64,000 bases of DNA from Chaenocephalus aceratus (GCA_023974075.1 JAMFTG010000256.1:16001-80000); one strand, 5' to 3'; positions 23,300 through 37,458 are shown, numbered from the stretch's first letter. Notes: generated from the letters alone by a model not told the origin. Program-made: numbers and translations.

Positions 23300-25187
23300 T
23301 ATGTCCTCTTCACTAAAGTTAGGTTTGGGCTTAATACAATCAAAATAAAGCTTCAACACCTCATGGAGGGGTTGTATTGGTGCAGTCTGCTGCTGCAGGG
23401 CGTTGGCTGAGGGAATCAGTCATAGTGAGAAACCTTAGGGTCCACAAGGCTGCCAATAAGTCAGTGTTGCAGATAATATACTCAAACTTAATGGGCTCAG
23501 AACTGAGGTATAGGTAAAGTGAAAGCAAAGTTTATCGTTCAGATGATTCAAGGCTGGGTTTGTTCAGATGAGATCAGTAAAACAAAAACAGGTCAGGCAG
23601 GCAGAGAAGTATGGCGTTATATTTGTGCCTCTATCCTGAGCCACGCAATGAAACATGTTGAGCATAGAAAATGCTATTGAGCGCGCACTTGAACATTTTG
23701 AGCAGAGAAATATATTTTCTCTCATAAAACTCCTGATCCGTGCGCAAGCAGACCGCTGCACGCGCTCTCTCTCTCCCCCGCTCGCTCGACCTCTCCAGCC
23801 TGTGCGCGCTCAGCTTTGCCTGCCGCTCGCTCAAGTTGTTACAGCGTTACAAATGTGCCACAAACCAACCAATCGGAGAACTCGAGAAGGTCAATTCGAT
23901 TGCTGGTCGTCTCCAATCATATCTTCTATCTGAGATGAGAGAGGGATTTTCGGTTGCCATCAGGCTGTTGACGTTCTTATTACACATCTATCGTTGACAT
24001 TTACACATGCATTTACAGGACATGACAGACTCGAATGAAGAGAATAGCACGCCACAGTGTCAGGTGAGTTATACATTTCTAGTTTTCTGTTATCACGTTA
24101 TTGTTTGCAATGCCTGAGTTTGCTAGCCGGCAACATAGCTTATAGAGGTAGTTTAAGCAAACCGCTAACAAACCGTAGCCTACATGTACATGAACCCTTC
24201 TGAGGTATTGATTACTTGCTGTAAGCATTAGAGGTGACAGAATGACAAAACATGTTTCTCTCTCTATCACAATTTTGGGTTGACCAGAACCTGGACCAAC
24301 TTCTGTTTCCTGTTCTACAATGGGCTTGCGTTCATTTTCAACCGGACAGATGAGGCTAGGATACCGGATAAAGTTAGCAACACACGTTAACCATGAACAG
24401 CCTATTAATCTGTTCTCTTAATGTTATTTCTTCCAACGTTGTGGAATTAGAGAAAAGGGGCTTCTTAACGTGCTTTTATCCGGGCTGGAGGGAGTTACAT
24501 ATTAGTAAAATATAACATTGGGGCGTGTGATTGTAGTGGGTGGAGGTGGTGAAATGATATCCATTTTGGAGTTCAAGCTAGTATAATATAGTTAACGAAC
24601 GTTACACAATAATAAGGAAGAGAGCTATTTGTGTGATACATCGCTATTGATATGGATTTAGAGTGCATATTTGAGACTTCCAAACGGTAAACAAAAACGT
24701 AACTTATGGGTGAGTGTTTTTAGCAGAGCCATATAATGTCCTTGTGATTCTGTTGATTATTACCTGTCTGTATTATGTTGCAGCTCAGCTGATTTTGGAT
24801 TGACGGCAAAGGGAGAGGGACTTAAGTGAGAGTGAAAACACAAGGTAAGTTTCAAATAGGTCAGCAATTTCCCATCCTCTGGGTTGCTAGATGTATCTAA
24901 CCCTTTCTCCTGTCTCCCTCTTTCAGCACAAGAACCCCACGGGGATTCAATGGAGCCTGAAGACCGGCAATGAGACCCTCACCCTGCACCTGAGTCTCAA
25001 CTCCCAGAGTTTAGCAAGCCTCTCCCTGTTCTTTATTTTTGATTAAACAGACGTTAAGCTTCCCAATGTGTGTGGTCTTCGTTTTGTGAAAAATATGATT
25101 ACCTCACATATTTAGTTGCTGTTGTCTTTTGTGATAGTTAAATTGCTCCTGCTGACTTGAGCCAGACATTCTTTCTTCCTCTCTGTG
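23300..25187 (+). other. No confident gene; possible spliced transcript signals
   Basis: A short frame ATGACAGACTCGAATGAAG... (24024) ends at a consensus-like donor CAG|GTGAGT (24063). A second donor CACAAG|GTAAGT is at 24843, an acceptor TTTCAG at about 24927, and an ATTAAA signal at about 25043. This resembles a small spliced non-coding or transposon-derived transcript. No protein domain was recognised. Confidence 0.25.
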
Positions 25188-25259
25188 TCAGTGGGGAAAC
25201 TTCACGTGTACTCCTTTCTCTGAGTGCTTGGAGCATCCCCCGGCAGCACAGCAAACCAT
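25188..25259 (-). pseudogene. Possible THAP zinc-finger N-terminal exon fragment
   Basis: From the ATG at 25259 the minus strand reads MVCCAAGGCSKHSEKGVHVK then FPH and a stop. The spacing of Cys residues before a later K-F-P fits the start of a C2CH THAP domain. The rest (Trp, second Cys-His pair, AVPTIF box) is not seen nearby. This is a weak call from a short motif; it may be the first exon of a transposon-derived THAP gene. Confidence 0.35.
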
Positions 25260-26356
25260 GGGGGAGACTATATGCCAGGACAACACAGAGGAAAAGGCAC
25301 AGACAAACTGCATGATATGGTATTCAATGTTTATTGAATTCCATTTATTTACAATGGATGAAAGCAACACATTTAACATCATCATGCTGCTGCTATGCTT
25401 TGACTCATTGTGCTGTCAGTTGGCAATCATTGATAGGCACCTGTGGGTCCCCTGCCTTTCTGAAAGCTAAAGATTACATTAGTACTTTAGATTACTTGTG
25501 TCCTCAATACCATGGGATTACGGAAACCACAGGAATTAAAGAAAGGGGAGAATGATCGAATCGAATTTTGAAACCGGCCCCCCCGCGAAATGATAGCAAA
25601 CATAGGAGGTGTGGCTCCGACTACCCATACAGGTTTAAGAAGATATTAAGATTTGTTTTAAAGAATGCAAACAACAGCAACGGGCTCTAACCACAGGTAA
25701 AATAGCTGTTCACCACTATGTATATTTTCTTACTTTCTACGTTTGTAATGCTATGTTATTTCTATTTAAGATGTCTACATTTTCAATTGTTAATTCTAGT
25801 CTTTTTAACTGTCTAATGTACAATGCCGCCTTGTCTGGGGCTGCAGCGTAAACAGTCCCCAATGGGATCAAGAAAGTACTTCTATTTTAGCTTAATCCTC
25901 AATATTAGCACATTTTACTTAAAAAAAACAAACACAATTGATGTAACTACATATACATATTGCAAATCAAAACCTTTATTGACCACTAATTACCAAAAAT
26001 TGCATTTCTATCCTGTTAAGAGGTTAAAAAAGCCTTATTAGTTTGTCTGTCTGTGTCTCCTATTAATATCATAATACATTTCAATAACGTGCTTTAACCA
26101 CCAGGTGTCCCTTTATATCAGCTGTGCGCCGTTATTGTGTAAATATAGCAATATACCAATTGGATCAAATATAAAAGTCAGCCGAATTAGTATTGATACT
26201 GCAAGGAGACTTATATTGTGAAGAGAAGTTGAAGATTTTGTTTAATTGATATATTTATGATCCACGTCACATATTCAGTTGTTCCTGTTTTCTAGAAGTC
26301 TTCTCATCAGGGCTCTACAGTATAAATAGAGAACTACGGCAGATATGTAATATTTA

Positions 26357-27290
26357 ATTACTAGTAGCCCAATATTTCATTGCACAACAGTTGTTGGGAT
26401 GGTGTCACAGGCTCTTTAAGTACTTTGTCAGGCTTAATATTTATCTTTTGATACCCCCAAAGCTTTTTTCTTATTTAAAAGAAGACCTTAATCTAAACAA
26501 AGTATTATTTAATGTTTAAATAAAGGTTAATTCGTTTTTCTGTTTTGCACCTCCTCCTATTAATATCTTTGTACATCCTGTTTTATTGTAGAGATCACTT
26601 ATAGTATCTTCTTGATTTTGTATATTCTCTATTTCTATCACAGACCTTCTACTTTCCCCCTATGAAAGTATGTACTCTTAATATTTTTTTAATCAAATAT
26701 AACACATAAAAAAATAATTCAATAACGTGCTTTAACCACTAGGCGGTGCACACAAGGTACACACAGCCATAATATTATTAGTGTAGGACACTTATGTATG
26801 TACAACATCCGGAGATGTGTAGTTTTATTCATGCTTTCACATAATTTTACAGCATATTGCTATACTATTTCAGACTCAGTATTTACATTGTTATATTCAA
26901 AGAAAATCAGTAATATCTTTAAAAACTACAGTCCTTTTATATCAGCTGTGCACCGTTATGGTGTAAATATAACCTATCTACGAATTAGATCAAATGTAAA
27001 AGTCAGCCGAATTAGTGTTGATACTGCAAGGAGACGTATTGTGTGAAGAGAAATTGAAGATGTTGTTTAATTGTTGATATATTTATGATCCACGTCAAGT
27101 ATTCAGTTTCGGCTGCATTTCTTCCAGTTTTTCCAAAGGTCTTCTCATCAGGGCTCTATAAATAAAGAACTACGGCAGATCTGTAATATGTAATGCAGCC
27201 GAACCGTGTATTACAATGCCGTTATGTGATGACCTCCAAAGAGAAAAGCAAGAACATTCGGAATAAAGTATTTTATTTTTAAAAAATGTT
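26357..27290 (+). repeat. Inverted duplication, arm A
   Basis: Closely matches the reverse complement of 33445-34391. The arm includes a 5' piece of a TTAA element (GTGTCACAGGCTCTTTAA at 26402), AT-rich DNA, and a block with TTCGGCTGCAT / ATGCAGCCGAA inverted near its end. Part of it is also a direct partial duplicate of 26100-26356 (TTATATCAGCTGTGC.CCGTTA, then GTCAGCCGAATTAGT.TTGATA). Confidence 0.88.
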
Positions 27291-28288
27291 TTTGGATTTC
27301 ACATCAACAGGAAGTCCGGTTAACTAAAATGTCCGTGCAGAACAATACCCCAACCCATAGATCCGTGGGTGAATAATGTCAATCACCACATTACGCACAT
27401 CCCTTCACATTTTAATTTTAATTTACATTAAAGTATTTCGTGAGGCCTTCTAAAATGTTTTTAAATATAATTAGGGTTGTAGTTGAAGAGTTTGTAACGG
27501 ACAACGGCACGTCCATTAATTCCACAACCACACACATGGATTAACATCGATTTAATACATTAATGTAGCCTTTGTTTCTGCTAAAAGAGGTGTCAACCAG
27601 CTGGGGCAACAAGAAAATCTGCGAAATCGAGTGTGACTATTAAAAAATAAATAATTATTATATTAATATTGACAATAACAACAGCATTGCAATACACTAT
27701 AATAGGCCAACCGGCATCTAATAAAAGATAAAAACAGAATGTGTGAAACCGTATTTTTCTTATTTTGACATGTAAAACATGGCTAGAGTGATGACAGGGG
27801 AGTTAGTAACAGTTAACAGCCAATTTAACATCATTATAATATACAAAAACAAAGCCGAGTATTTGTAACTTCCTGTGGCCATAACAGACTCTCAGCAAGC
27901 CTTAATGAATATGATTGGATGTTAGTAATCAGCCGTTAGCACACAATATAATGTTTCATTGGGCCAATGACACAGTGTGTACATTTAAAGACCTATGACT
28001 AATGCAAGGGTGACCGATGGCTCTTTCCGACCTAATGTAATAATCTGCAGAAAATGAAGGTTACGTGCATGATTGACACACGTACTACAGTACAGGGTTA
28101 CATGTCAAGCATGTGTCCTACCAGTATAACATAACAGTAATCAATACTAATGTGATGGGCTTCAAGGGACAGTATGTGTGTGTTAACATGCAGTCAGTAT
28201 GTGTGTGTGTTTGCTGTGTCTGGTTGTCTGCTTGTAAGTGTGTTAGGGAATCATTGATAAGCTGCCACTGCCACTGGTCCATGTGTTT

Positions 28289-28332
<44 letters not shown>

Positions 28333-30865
28333 TCTATGCGTGACTTTCACATGATTTGCCGCAGAGCACACACTCATTCATTATTCAGCTAACATGTTGT
28401 GGCATTTCTGTCAGTGTCGTGTGTTGACTCACTGCAGTGTTGAACACCTTCAGTGCACATGGGAAGACTCATTAATACAAAGGGAGGTTTTTTTAACTTT
28501 CTCTCTCATTCACACAGAAACAAACCATCTGTGATCACTACAGATTCAACTGCAAGATGGATTTCAGTAGAGCTATGACACATCCCTTGGATTTTCAAGA
28601 ATTGTTTCACCATGACTGATCTTCCACCTATTAATGAATGTTGTTATTAATCTCTCTGTGTATCTTACCACGATTCCAACATTACACCCTTTATTATCCT
28701 TTTTAATCTTCCCACTCGATGAAGACACAGGCGGGTAATTGGCTGGGCAGAGCTGCTTGATGACAAAGTCCTAAAAGTAAATGTCATTACATTACAAGAT
28801 GGATGATATCAGATGAGACTGCTGAGATGATTTATAATGAATTTATTAAGAGGGCAGCAATTACTCCTCATGATCCAGCTGTCACTACGCAAAGAGACAG
28901 AGAGATGTCCAGCTGACACGATGTGATCAGGAGCAAATGGAGTTATAATAATACAGTAAATGTGTTCAAGACGTCAAACATCTGCCATTCTTTCTGTCTC
29001 TTCGTTTTGGCACTCTTTATAATGTTTCTGTTAATTTACATTGTGTATATAGTACAGCCTTTGATATAATTTCTCAACATACATTGTTGATTTAGCTCAC
29101 GATAAAAAGGTATTCATACGTGTTAGAAATTAAGATATTCCACTGCGACATATTTTTTCTACCTAAAACATAATTTTAAAGTTGTCAAAAGGTACCATTT
29201 ATAGTACATTTTTCTGCCATTCACAGCATCCAGTCTAGTCTGTAGGGACTTTGTTTAGGAACCAAAATGTTGTCAAGTCCCGGATCAGACCAAATGTGAT
29301 CTGGTACTTTAAGTGGTGCCAGTTGAGTTAGGGTGTACATTTGGCTGTGTTGCAATGAAAAAGGTTTTGAAAAACGTATTAGTCTCCAGTGCGGTGTAAC
29401 CCTTTTCCATTAATTCACTGTCGTAAAGCTAAAGAATGATTACCTTTATATAAAATGAAGTAAGATGGTTAATACTGACTGGTACAGAAAAAAGGCCTTG
29501 TTACAGTGTTTGTCCAGAATGTCATCTTACGCTTGTATGTCTTCTTCTTCTACCCTCAATGGAAAGCAGTGAGGGACAGATGGTAGATAGGCAGACAGGC
29601 AAGACAAATAATATAGATATAAACGAGTCTGCACGCCGGTTTCCAGCCAAGGAGGCAAACAGACAGAGAGTCCAACAATCCTCAGGCCGGGCAGCCGAGA
29701 CTGACGGTCTTTAAGTCAATCAAACAGCCTGAGGGACTCAAAATAACACCATTTAGAGAGCAGATAAAACCCTGCCGTCTCTATGCATGTCTGGCTTATC
29801 ATTGTGTGAAGTGGGTGTGATATTTACATTTCAAAAACGATTATCAGGGTAGGACCATGTGATCATCAACACTTTCGTTTCTGATGGGTCTGGAAAATGA
29901 AAACAGTTGGTCGGTTAGTGTCGTATTGCATGATCAATATTCCATTATTATATCAATAATCAATGAGACTATATCGTCTTAGATTTTACATGTGATCATT
30001 GGGTTGTATTTTCCTTCTTTAAAGGCTGCATTACGGTAAAGGGATGTCATTTTCTGAATTCAAATTACTGCTGATTATTTATCAAAATTAATATTTTGTG
30101 AAAGCATTAATGGTCCCACATGTATTCCTCTCTCTCTTTATTGTCACATGTATTAATTTTCTTCTTTTGCATTATTATTCTTTTATTTAATCTCTTCCCT
30201 GCAAATATAATTACAATTCCTTCAAACATAAAATAATTTGTTCCACATTGAAATGATAAATTAATCTTTATAATACGTATTCTGCTATTCAAGGTCCCAC
30301 TCTAATGTTACATTGGTTTTGAAAATATGCTTAGGGAATTATGAAGAGGGCAACAACTATGCTGCAAAAGTATTTAATTTCAAATCTTGTGTAATAATAA
30401 TATACATAGTGGCTTTAATATTAATGGTATGCAACAAGTTCACACAAATGTCCATGCAAGCATAATTGACAGCCCAACATCAGACATGCATGTGGTTTAA
30501 AATCTGCTATATTCTTCCATATTATTTATTTTTCTTTCATGTAAAATCTGATTTTAATCCCCTCTGCCCTCTTTATTGCTCAGCACAGTGAAGCTCTCCT
30601 CAAACATAGTTACCATTCTAAAACAACCACCACTCTTATTAACATGTACACAAAGTGGCTACAAGGTAGACAAAGGTGTGTTTCTACAGAGCAGAGTGCT
30701 TTCAAAAGCTCTGTAAGGTTGAACTTTTCAGAGAAAGATTGAAACGTTTTTTTCCTGCCAAACAAGAATGAAGGAGATGTATCATGCTGTGTGGGAGGCT
30801 GGAGACTTCTGCACAGCAACACCACACATCATCTAATGCAGTATGAAAACTACTGCTAAAATATT
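27291..30865. other. No gene recognised
   Basis: Mostly repeat-poor, AT-rich DNA apart from a TG microsatellite at 28291-28333. Frames are short and without domain signal. It may be ancestral intergenic sequence. Confidence 0.45.
28291..28333. repeat. (TG)n microsatellite
   Basis: About 42 bp of pure TG dinucleotides. Confidence 0.95.
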
Positions 30866-30952
30866 AACTTTAAAGATGCCCTATTATGCTTTTGGGGGGT
30901 TTCTCTTTCCTGTAGTGTGTTATATAGGTTTTTGTGCATGTAAATGTTCTGC

Positions 30953-31312
30953 CAGTGGCGAATCGTGACTTTTATACCTAGGCCCCTTGACATTACTCTC
31001 TCATTGAGCTACGATAGCGGGCCCTCTGTGAATTTACAGCAGGACCACCAAGCTCCCCGTCTTCACAGTAACTCACAGAGACGAGCTTCTTCATTAACCC
31101 TTCACATTCCAACAGAAAACTGAAACAGGCAGAATCGAAGGATTTATTTCTTTGGAAATGTTATTTTAAATACAATTAAATCAAGTTATTTTGGTAAAAC
31201 TAATGAAAAATATAACTAAAAACATATTTTAAATGTTTTTAATATTATTTTGAAGAATCTCTTAGGCCCTCAGAGAGAGGGCCTGACGGAGGGCCCTGAC
31301 GGCTCGCCACTG
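30953..31312. mobile_element. Small hAT-like MITE
   Basis: Starts CAGTGGCGAATCGTGA and ends TGACGGCTCGCCACTG, giving imperfect inverted termini of about 16 bp. No clear 8-bp duplication was found. It interrupts a TTAA-type repeat whose end (TTTAAAGATGCCCTATTATGC) lies at about 30870. Confidence 0.6.
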
Positions 31313-31404
31313 TCCATTCGTATTGATGGAACACAGGACATAGAAGGGATTTGAACAGGAGCCATTTGTGTGAGGTATGTGGACCATGATTTGGTCAGGA
31401 GGCC

Positions 31405-32346
31405 TTCTTGGGTTTTTACGAGGTCTCAAGCACAACTGGGGAAAATTTAGCAAGATGTGTTGCTTCAATCTTCCGCTGTCTGGTCTGCGTGGACAAACAT
31501 ATGAGCAAACATGTCAGGCGACAGAAAGGGAGCACAGGCCAGGATAAGGGAGATGCAACCACTGGCTTTGTACACTGTGTTACCCATTGAGTAAATCTTG
31601 TCACCCAGGCTGCTTGTAAGGCTTCTTCCCTAACATCTGATGCTCTGGATTGGCTCCACAAGCTTGGATGTCTGTACAAATTGTCAGGCAAATACAAAAC
31701 TAAATGTGTGAACATTGCAACAGCAGCATCAGGGACAGTTAGCAATCTGGGGCCCTTGTGTCAAACAAGATGGACCACCAGGACTCCAGCAATCTGGTCT
31801 GTGCTACGTCAGTACCAGTCAGTGCTACTGAGCTTAGAGGACATGGCCCAAACAGATGCCTCAAACACTGGTGTGACCGCAAGAGGGTTGCTGGAGTGAT
31901 TCGGAAAAGGTACAACAGTGTTAGGACTCATTCTAGCAGAAGTAATTCAGGAGTTGGAGTGCCTTAATTGCACACTGCAGAAGCAGACAGAAACCGTGTC
32001 TGGTATGCTATCTGCAGCAAATTGTGTTAGACCACCCTGAGGGCAAAGAGAATGGAGGAGAAGTTCCAGGAGATTTACAGCCAAGCGACAGAGAAGATCT
32101 GCATGCTAAATATTGAGCCCATAAGCATGCCACACATCCGCCGTGCACCAAAACGCTTTATTGGCAACGACACTACTGCACACACACCCACAACCCCAGA
32201 AAAACACTACAGAGCTGACTTCTTCAAGGTGCTGGATACTGTGGACATGCAGCTGAAGGAGAGGTTTCATCAGAGTGGTCTGACAATATTGTCAAAGCTG
32301 GAGGAAGTCCTCCTAACTGGGGAGCTGGACACCGCAGTCAGGGTGG
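31405..32346 (+). pseudogene. hAT-family (ZMYM1/TTF-like) transposase, N-terminal and central part
   Basis: Across several stops and frame changes one can read GFYEVSSTTGENL, TGFVHCVTH then VNLVTQAACKASS, ALDWLHKLGCLYKLSGKYKT, CQTRWTTRTPAIWSVLRQY and, from 32052, EEKFQEIYSQATEKICMLNI with MPHIRRAPKRFIG and RADFFKVLDTVDMQLKERF. This is the domain order of fish hAT transposases resembling ZMYM1-like proteins. The frame is cut at 32346 by an 8.1-kb insertion; the C-terminus resumes at 40442. Several earlier stops show the copy was already inactive or decayed afterwards. Confidence 0.85.
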
Positions 32347-33444
32347 GATTTTTAACGGAGGCCACGACGGCCATGGCCGTTATGCCCCACAAATAATTGT
32401 ACGTCCTACGGCCACCATGGCCTTTGCCATCTTGAAGTTGCCATTATGCTGCGTTCACAACGGACGCAATGCGAATATTCGCATTGCTCTAATCGCTGGA
32501 GTTTCACTGCGGCTGTCAGCCGAGGGTGGTGCAGTGGTTACTCCTGTCATTCAAACAGGACGCGCTGGAGAGGGGGCGGGGCTTATATCCATGTAAATAC
32601 TGTGGTGGAAACCAACTACGACAAAATTAACCTATTTTACCGTGATTTAATAGTAATACGTGTTGCAAAATGATACCAAAGTAACTAAATACTGATAACG
32701 GTTAGTAAAAACCATGCTTTAATGCTTTGACAAGTGTGCAGACAAGACGGCAGGCGAACATTTTTTCTGAATGGAGATCAGATTGATCAGGCTAAACTAA
32801 CCTGTCAACCCAGTCTCACGGCATTTTGTGTTATAGTCACGACATTTAATCTTTTGATTCGTGTTCACCAACACCATTTTCCCCTTTTTTTCGTGTCACA
32901 CAGAACAATTTTAAAAGCAATGTATTTCTATTGGTAGTATGTTTCGTGCCAGCAGCACGTCTTTTTGTCAGTTCGGGTCTGGAACACCGGAAGCTGTGGG
33001 GTTCATAAAAAACATGTTCTTACTTAATATCAAGCCACAATTATTGTTTTTATTTTAAATCGTATAATGTCGGACTTTTTTTGTCGTCTGTGAGGAAAAT
33101 AAATGGGACTCAGAGCCTCAGAATACTGAAATCTGTATTTAAAAAAAAAAAAAAAATGTCCTTCTAATTTGTTATTCTTTTCTAAATAAAACACTGTTAT
33201 TTACTCACCAATAACACACAATTATCCTTGTTTTTATTTATTTGTTTGATTCCATAATCTCTGGCTTTTTTGGCGTCCGTCAGGAACTGAATTTCAAAGT
33301 AAAAATAACCGGAAACAGACGTAGCATCATTGCGATACACAGCCATGAACTGATTACCCAAGATGCTCAGCTATGGTTTAAGCTCGTCGATTGGATGTTT
33401 TAGCCTCAATGCATGTAGGGATATGGTGTTCATGCCATATCAAT

Positions 33445-34391
33445 GCGAAAAAACTTTAAAAAAAAAAGAAATAATACTTAATTCCGAGTGTTCTTGCTTT
33501 TCTCTTTGAAAGTCATCACATAACGGCATTGTAATACACGGTTCGGCTGCATTACATATTACAGATCTGCCGTAGTTCTTTATTTATAGAGCCCTGATGA
33601 GAAGACCTTTGGAAAAACTGGAAGAAATGCAGCCGAAACTGAATACTTGACGTGGATCATAAATATATCAACAATTAAAAAACTTCTCAATTTCTCTTCA
33701 CACAATACGTCTCCTTGCAGTATCAACACTAATTCGGCTGACTTTTACATTTGATCTAATTCGTAGATAGGTTATATTTACACCATAACGGTGCACAGCT
33801 GATATAAAAGGGACTGTAGTTTTTAAAGATATTACTGATTTTCTTTGAATATAACAATTGTAAATACTGAGTCTGAATAGTATAGCAATATGCTGTAAAA
33901 TTATGTGAAAGCATGAATAAAACTACACATCTCCGGATGTTGTACATACATAAGTGTCCTACACTAATAATATTATGGCTGTGTGTACCTTGTGTGCACC
34001 GCCTAGTGGTTAAAGCACGTTATTGAATTATTGTTTTTATGTGTTATATTTGATTAAAAAAATATTAAGAGTACATACTTTCATAGGGGGAAAGTAGAAG
34101 GTCTGTGATAGAAATAGAGAATATACAAAATCAAGAAGATACTATAAGTGATCTCTACAATAAACAGGATGTACAAAGATATTAATAGGAGGAGGTGCAA
34201 AACAGAAAAAACGAATTAACCTTTATTTAAACATTAAATAATACTTTGTTTAGATTAAGGTCTTCTTTTAAATAAGAAAAAAGCTTTGGGGGTATCAAAG
34301 ATAAATATTAAGCCTGACAAAGTACTTAAAGAGCCTGTGACACCATCCCAACAACTGTTGTGCAATGAAATATTGGGCTACTAGTAATCTC
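33445..34391 (-). repeat. Inverted duplication, arm B
   Basis: Reverse complement of arm A with few differences. It includes the same junction between AT-rich repeat DNA and the TTAA-element end (TTAAAGAGCCTGTGACACC at 34326). Unlike arm A it continues into a full TTAA element. Confidence 0.88.
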
Positions 34392-36364
34392 GAACCGTCA
34401 GTTTTAAAAAAGAAAAAGCGATACCGTTCCGTTAAATATCAATAATTTCGAACATCGCGGGGAAATTCCTTCGACTCATTTTGAAGTTTTGGGGGAAGCC
34501 GGAAGTGACGTCAATGCGGGAACGCTTCGAGAGCCAACACGGACAAAGTGTGTTGTCATGCGTAGAAATGGTGAATTACTGAGATTAGGCACGTTAATAA
34601 CATTTTAATGAAGTTGACTACAGTATATTCATATTTGTCAGTGCTTTCATGTCAATTCGGCGACATAAACATAAATGATCGTGGTGAAGATGATGATTAC
34701 ATTAGGATTAAAAATCGGGAGTGAGAGCTGCTGAATTTCCTCCCGTCGGATGTGATATAAAAACAAATCGATTATTTTTGTGGTTGTAAACTCAAGTGGA
34801 TGAAACTACATTTATTAGTGCTTTCATGTCAATTCGGCGAACTTATGATACATTAAATGATCGTTTGTTTGAGCCGGTCTGCATTTCCTGATGAGAAAAA
34901 CAAACCGATGCTTTTTGTAGTTGTAGTACACCAACAACATGGATTAAACGTGTGGTTTTTTTACCACAATGTTGGGGAAATTAATGGATAAAATGCACGG
35001 ATTATTATTATTATTCCCACTCCGATCGGGACACTAGGTCCACCGTTTCCCCGCAGCGAGGCTCCCCCCGTTGACAGTTTACGTGGGCTGGGTGCAGTGG
35101 CGGACTGGCCATCGGGACGAATCCCGATGGGCCGGTACCGAAGTGGGCCGGTCGGATAAGTCACCAGCACATCCCCCATAGGCGGCGCGTGAGGCTCAGG
35201 TTTGAGAAGGCTAAATAACTTCTTTTACCTGACGCTGCCCGCCTCCGGCGTTTATAGAAAAGAGATAAACTCAGTGTGCGGAGTTTAAATCTCTCAAGTC
35301 ATATTACAGGATAAAGAAAATACAGTTTTAAACTGCCGTATGCAGAGAAGACGCCGACGTGTCGCACTTATCATTCATATTACATCATCAATCAGATCAT
35401 CGATCATATAATATCATAATATATCATATATTTCCTTATCTGAGTCAGCTTCTCCAGCCTCATCTGGCCGTGCAACACTCACAGTGTCACAGACTGTATG
35501 CAGAAGTATTATTTAACACATTATGTTGACGAAACACTCGAGACAAATGTAATTAAAGTCAGATCCACTCGTGTCTTAGACGTGAACGCGCTCTCAGCTG
35601 GAGAGAGAAGCTCTGGCTTGATTTACCGAGTTGATAACCAGCGTCGTCGGACCGCTTAGCGAGATCTCGTTTGTTAGTTTGTTTGTTACTCAAACATATC
35701 CAGGGTCTGTTGAACTGGCTTCGTAGTACAGGGCACAGGTGGCTAGCAGCGCTAATGTCAAAGACAGAGACATTATACATTATATTTGTATTTTACCAGG
35801 ATGCAGTGACACAAATATTTACATATTTACATTTACTATCTAAAGCACCCGCCGCCCCTGACATCCCCACTCCCCCCGTTGACAATTTACTAGCGGTACC
35901 GAAGTGGGCCGGTCGAGAGTCCCGGGATGATTTGTAGTCCCATTCCACCACTGGCTATTGACGCACCTCATTCCTAAACTTCTAACAGATACAACATAAA
36001 CCGATCCTTCAGCCTCATATGAGCTCTCAGACACGTTCAACATTAACCTGTCATCGCTGTCTGAGCTTGCTGCTGTGTGCACCATCGTGCGTTTACATCT
36101 GACTGTATATATATAAAGGTTTACATGCAGATGCTGGGATCCTGGACGGTGCAGCTGGAGCGCTGTGCCCGCAATGACGTCACCCATCATTTGGCGGGAC
36201 TTGAAGAATCCGCGAGAAGATTCAGAAAATTGTCAACATTGAAGGCAGATTAATGGTTATCAAAGTACAAATATCCAAAATCAGTTCAGTAACGGTTTTC
36301 AAGGGGACAATATGTACTCAAATTGATGGGTTGGATGATGGGGGAAAACCGTGTCACAGGCTCT
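34330..36364. mobile_element. TTAA-flanked element with 14-bp TIRs
   Basis: AGAGCCTGTGACAC at 34330 and GTGTCACAGGCTCT ending at 36364 are perfect inverted repeats bounded by TTAA (34326-34329, 36365-36368). The 2.0-kb interior contains a hAT MITE and a repeated segment GTGCTTTCATGTCAATTCGG (about 34640 and 34818). No transposase domain was recognised. Confidence 0.85.
35095..35953. mobile_element. hAT-like MITE
   Basis: CAGTGGCGGACTGG at the left and its near inverse CCATTCCACCACTG at the right. Both ends carry GGTACCGAAGTGGGCCGGTC in the same orientation. The target duplication is not clear. Similar CAGTGGCGGCC ends occur reversed at about 38931. Confidence 0.6.
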
Positions 36365-37458
36365 TTAACGTCTAATATATTGCTTTCCTGCAATGTTAAC
36401 TATGTTGAAGCACTTATTTTAACTGATATTATACGTATGAATTATACTCTTATGTATGTAGATAGAATAAGAAATGTGCAGAATATGACAGTTTAATGGT
36501 GGAGGTATACACACATATTGATAGATGTCTTGTAATGCGCTGTTGAGGAACCTCAGCTGCGACCCAAGTTTTTCATTCATTGCATAACTACACCATAGTT
36601 GTGTATATGATATGTCTATAAACCTTAGAAAATCTTGAAATCTTGAAAGGGATGTGCAAAATAGCCATTATACAGTCTATAATTAACTATTAGTAGAGAA
36701 TAACGAGTAATGAATATACTTTATTACTCGTTTCCATTCATGTCAATTGCAGATACATGTTTAGTCTTCTCAAGCACCAACTATCAAATATCTCGCCTGA
36801 TTGTTGGCACTTGACAATCACCTTACCTGAATTTTACTCAGGTGTAACTAAAGTCTGATTTAAGGGTTGTTTATATTTCACATCATTAATCAGAATCTGC
36901 AAAGTAACTCAATAAATGTAGTGGAGTAAAATACCAGGTTAACCTCTGAATTGTAGTGGAGTAGAATTACAAAGTAACAATGAGCTGTCATGTGGGCATA
37001 TATTAATGCTGCGCATTATGGACACAAGCAATTTTCACCCATTTATTAATTATATGTTTTACATTTGATGACACCAATGTGTTTAATACTGGCAACAAAT
37101 TGAGGCTTAAAAATATGAGATAATCCATAATCTTCAGTGTGGTTAGCTATGAATCTTCCAAAACTGTGCAACAGTAGGCCCACACACACTGCAGAACACT
37201 GGTGCTTTGGGAACACTCAAATGATTTGATTCCCATTTAAAATCAGGAGACTAAATACGAACATTATGTGTGTGTGTGTGTGTCATACTTGCCTACCCTC
37301 CCGATTTTTGCAGGAGACTCCCGATTTCATTGCCCTCTCCCGGTTTCCTCCCGGGTCATATTTCTCCCGCATTTCTCCCGATTTCTGACAAAATCAGATT
37401 TACTCACGACTGTTTCCACTCTGACTTTAATACAGCTACACCATTGTTTGGTTTCCAT

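Noticed and set aside
24024..25050. Small cellular gene from splice-like signals
   Set aside because: Reading frames are very short and no domain or continuous frame joins them; kept only as a low-confidence note.
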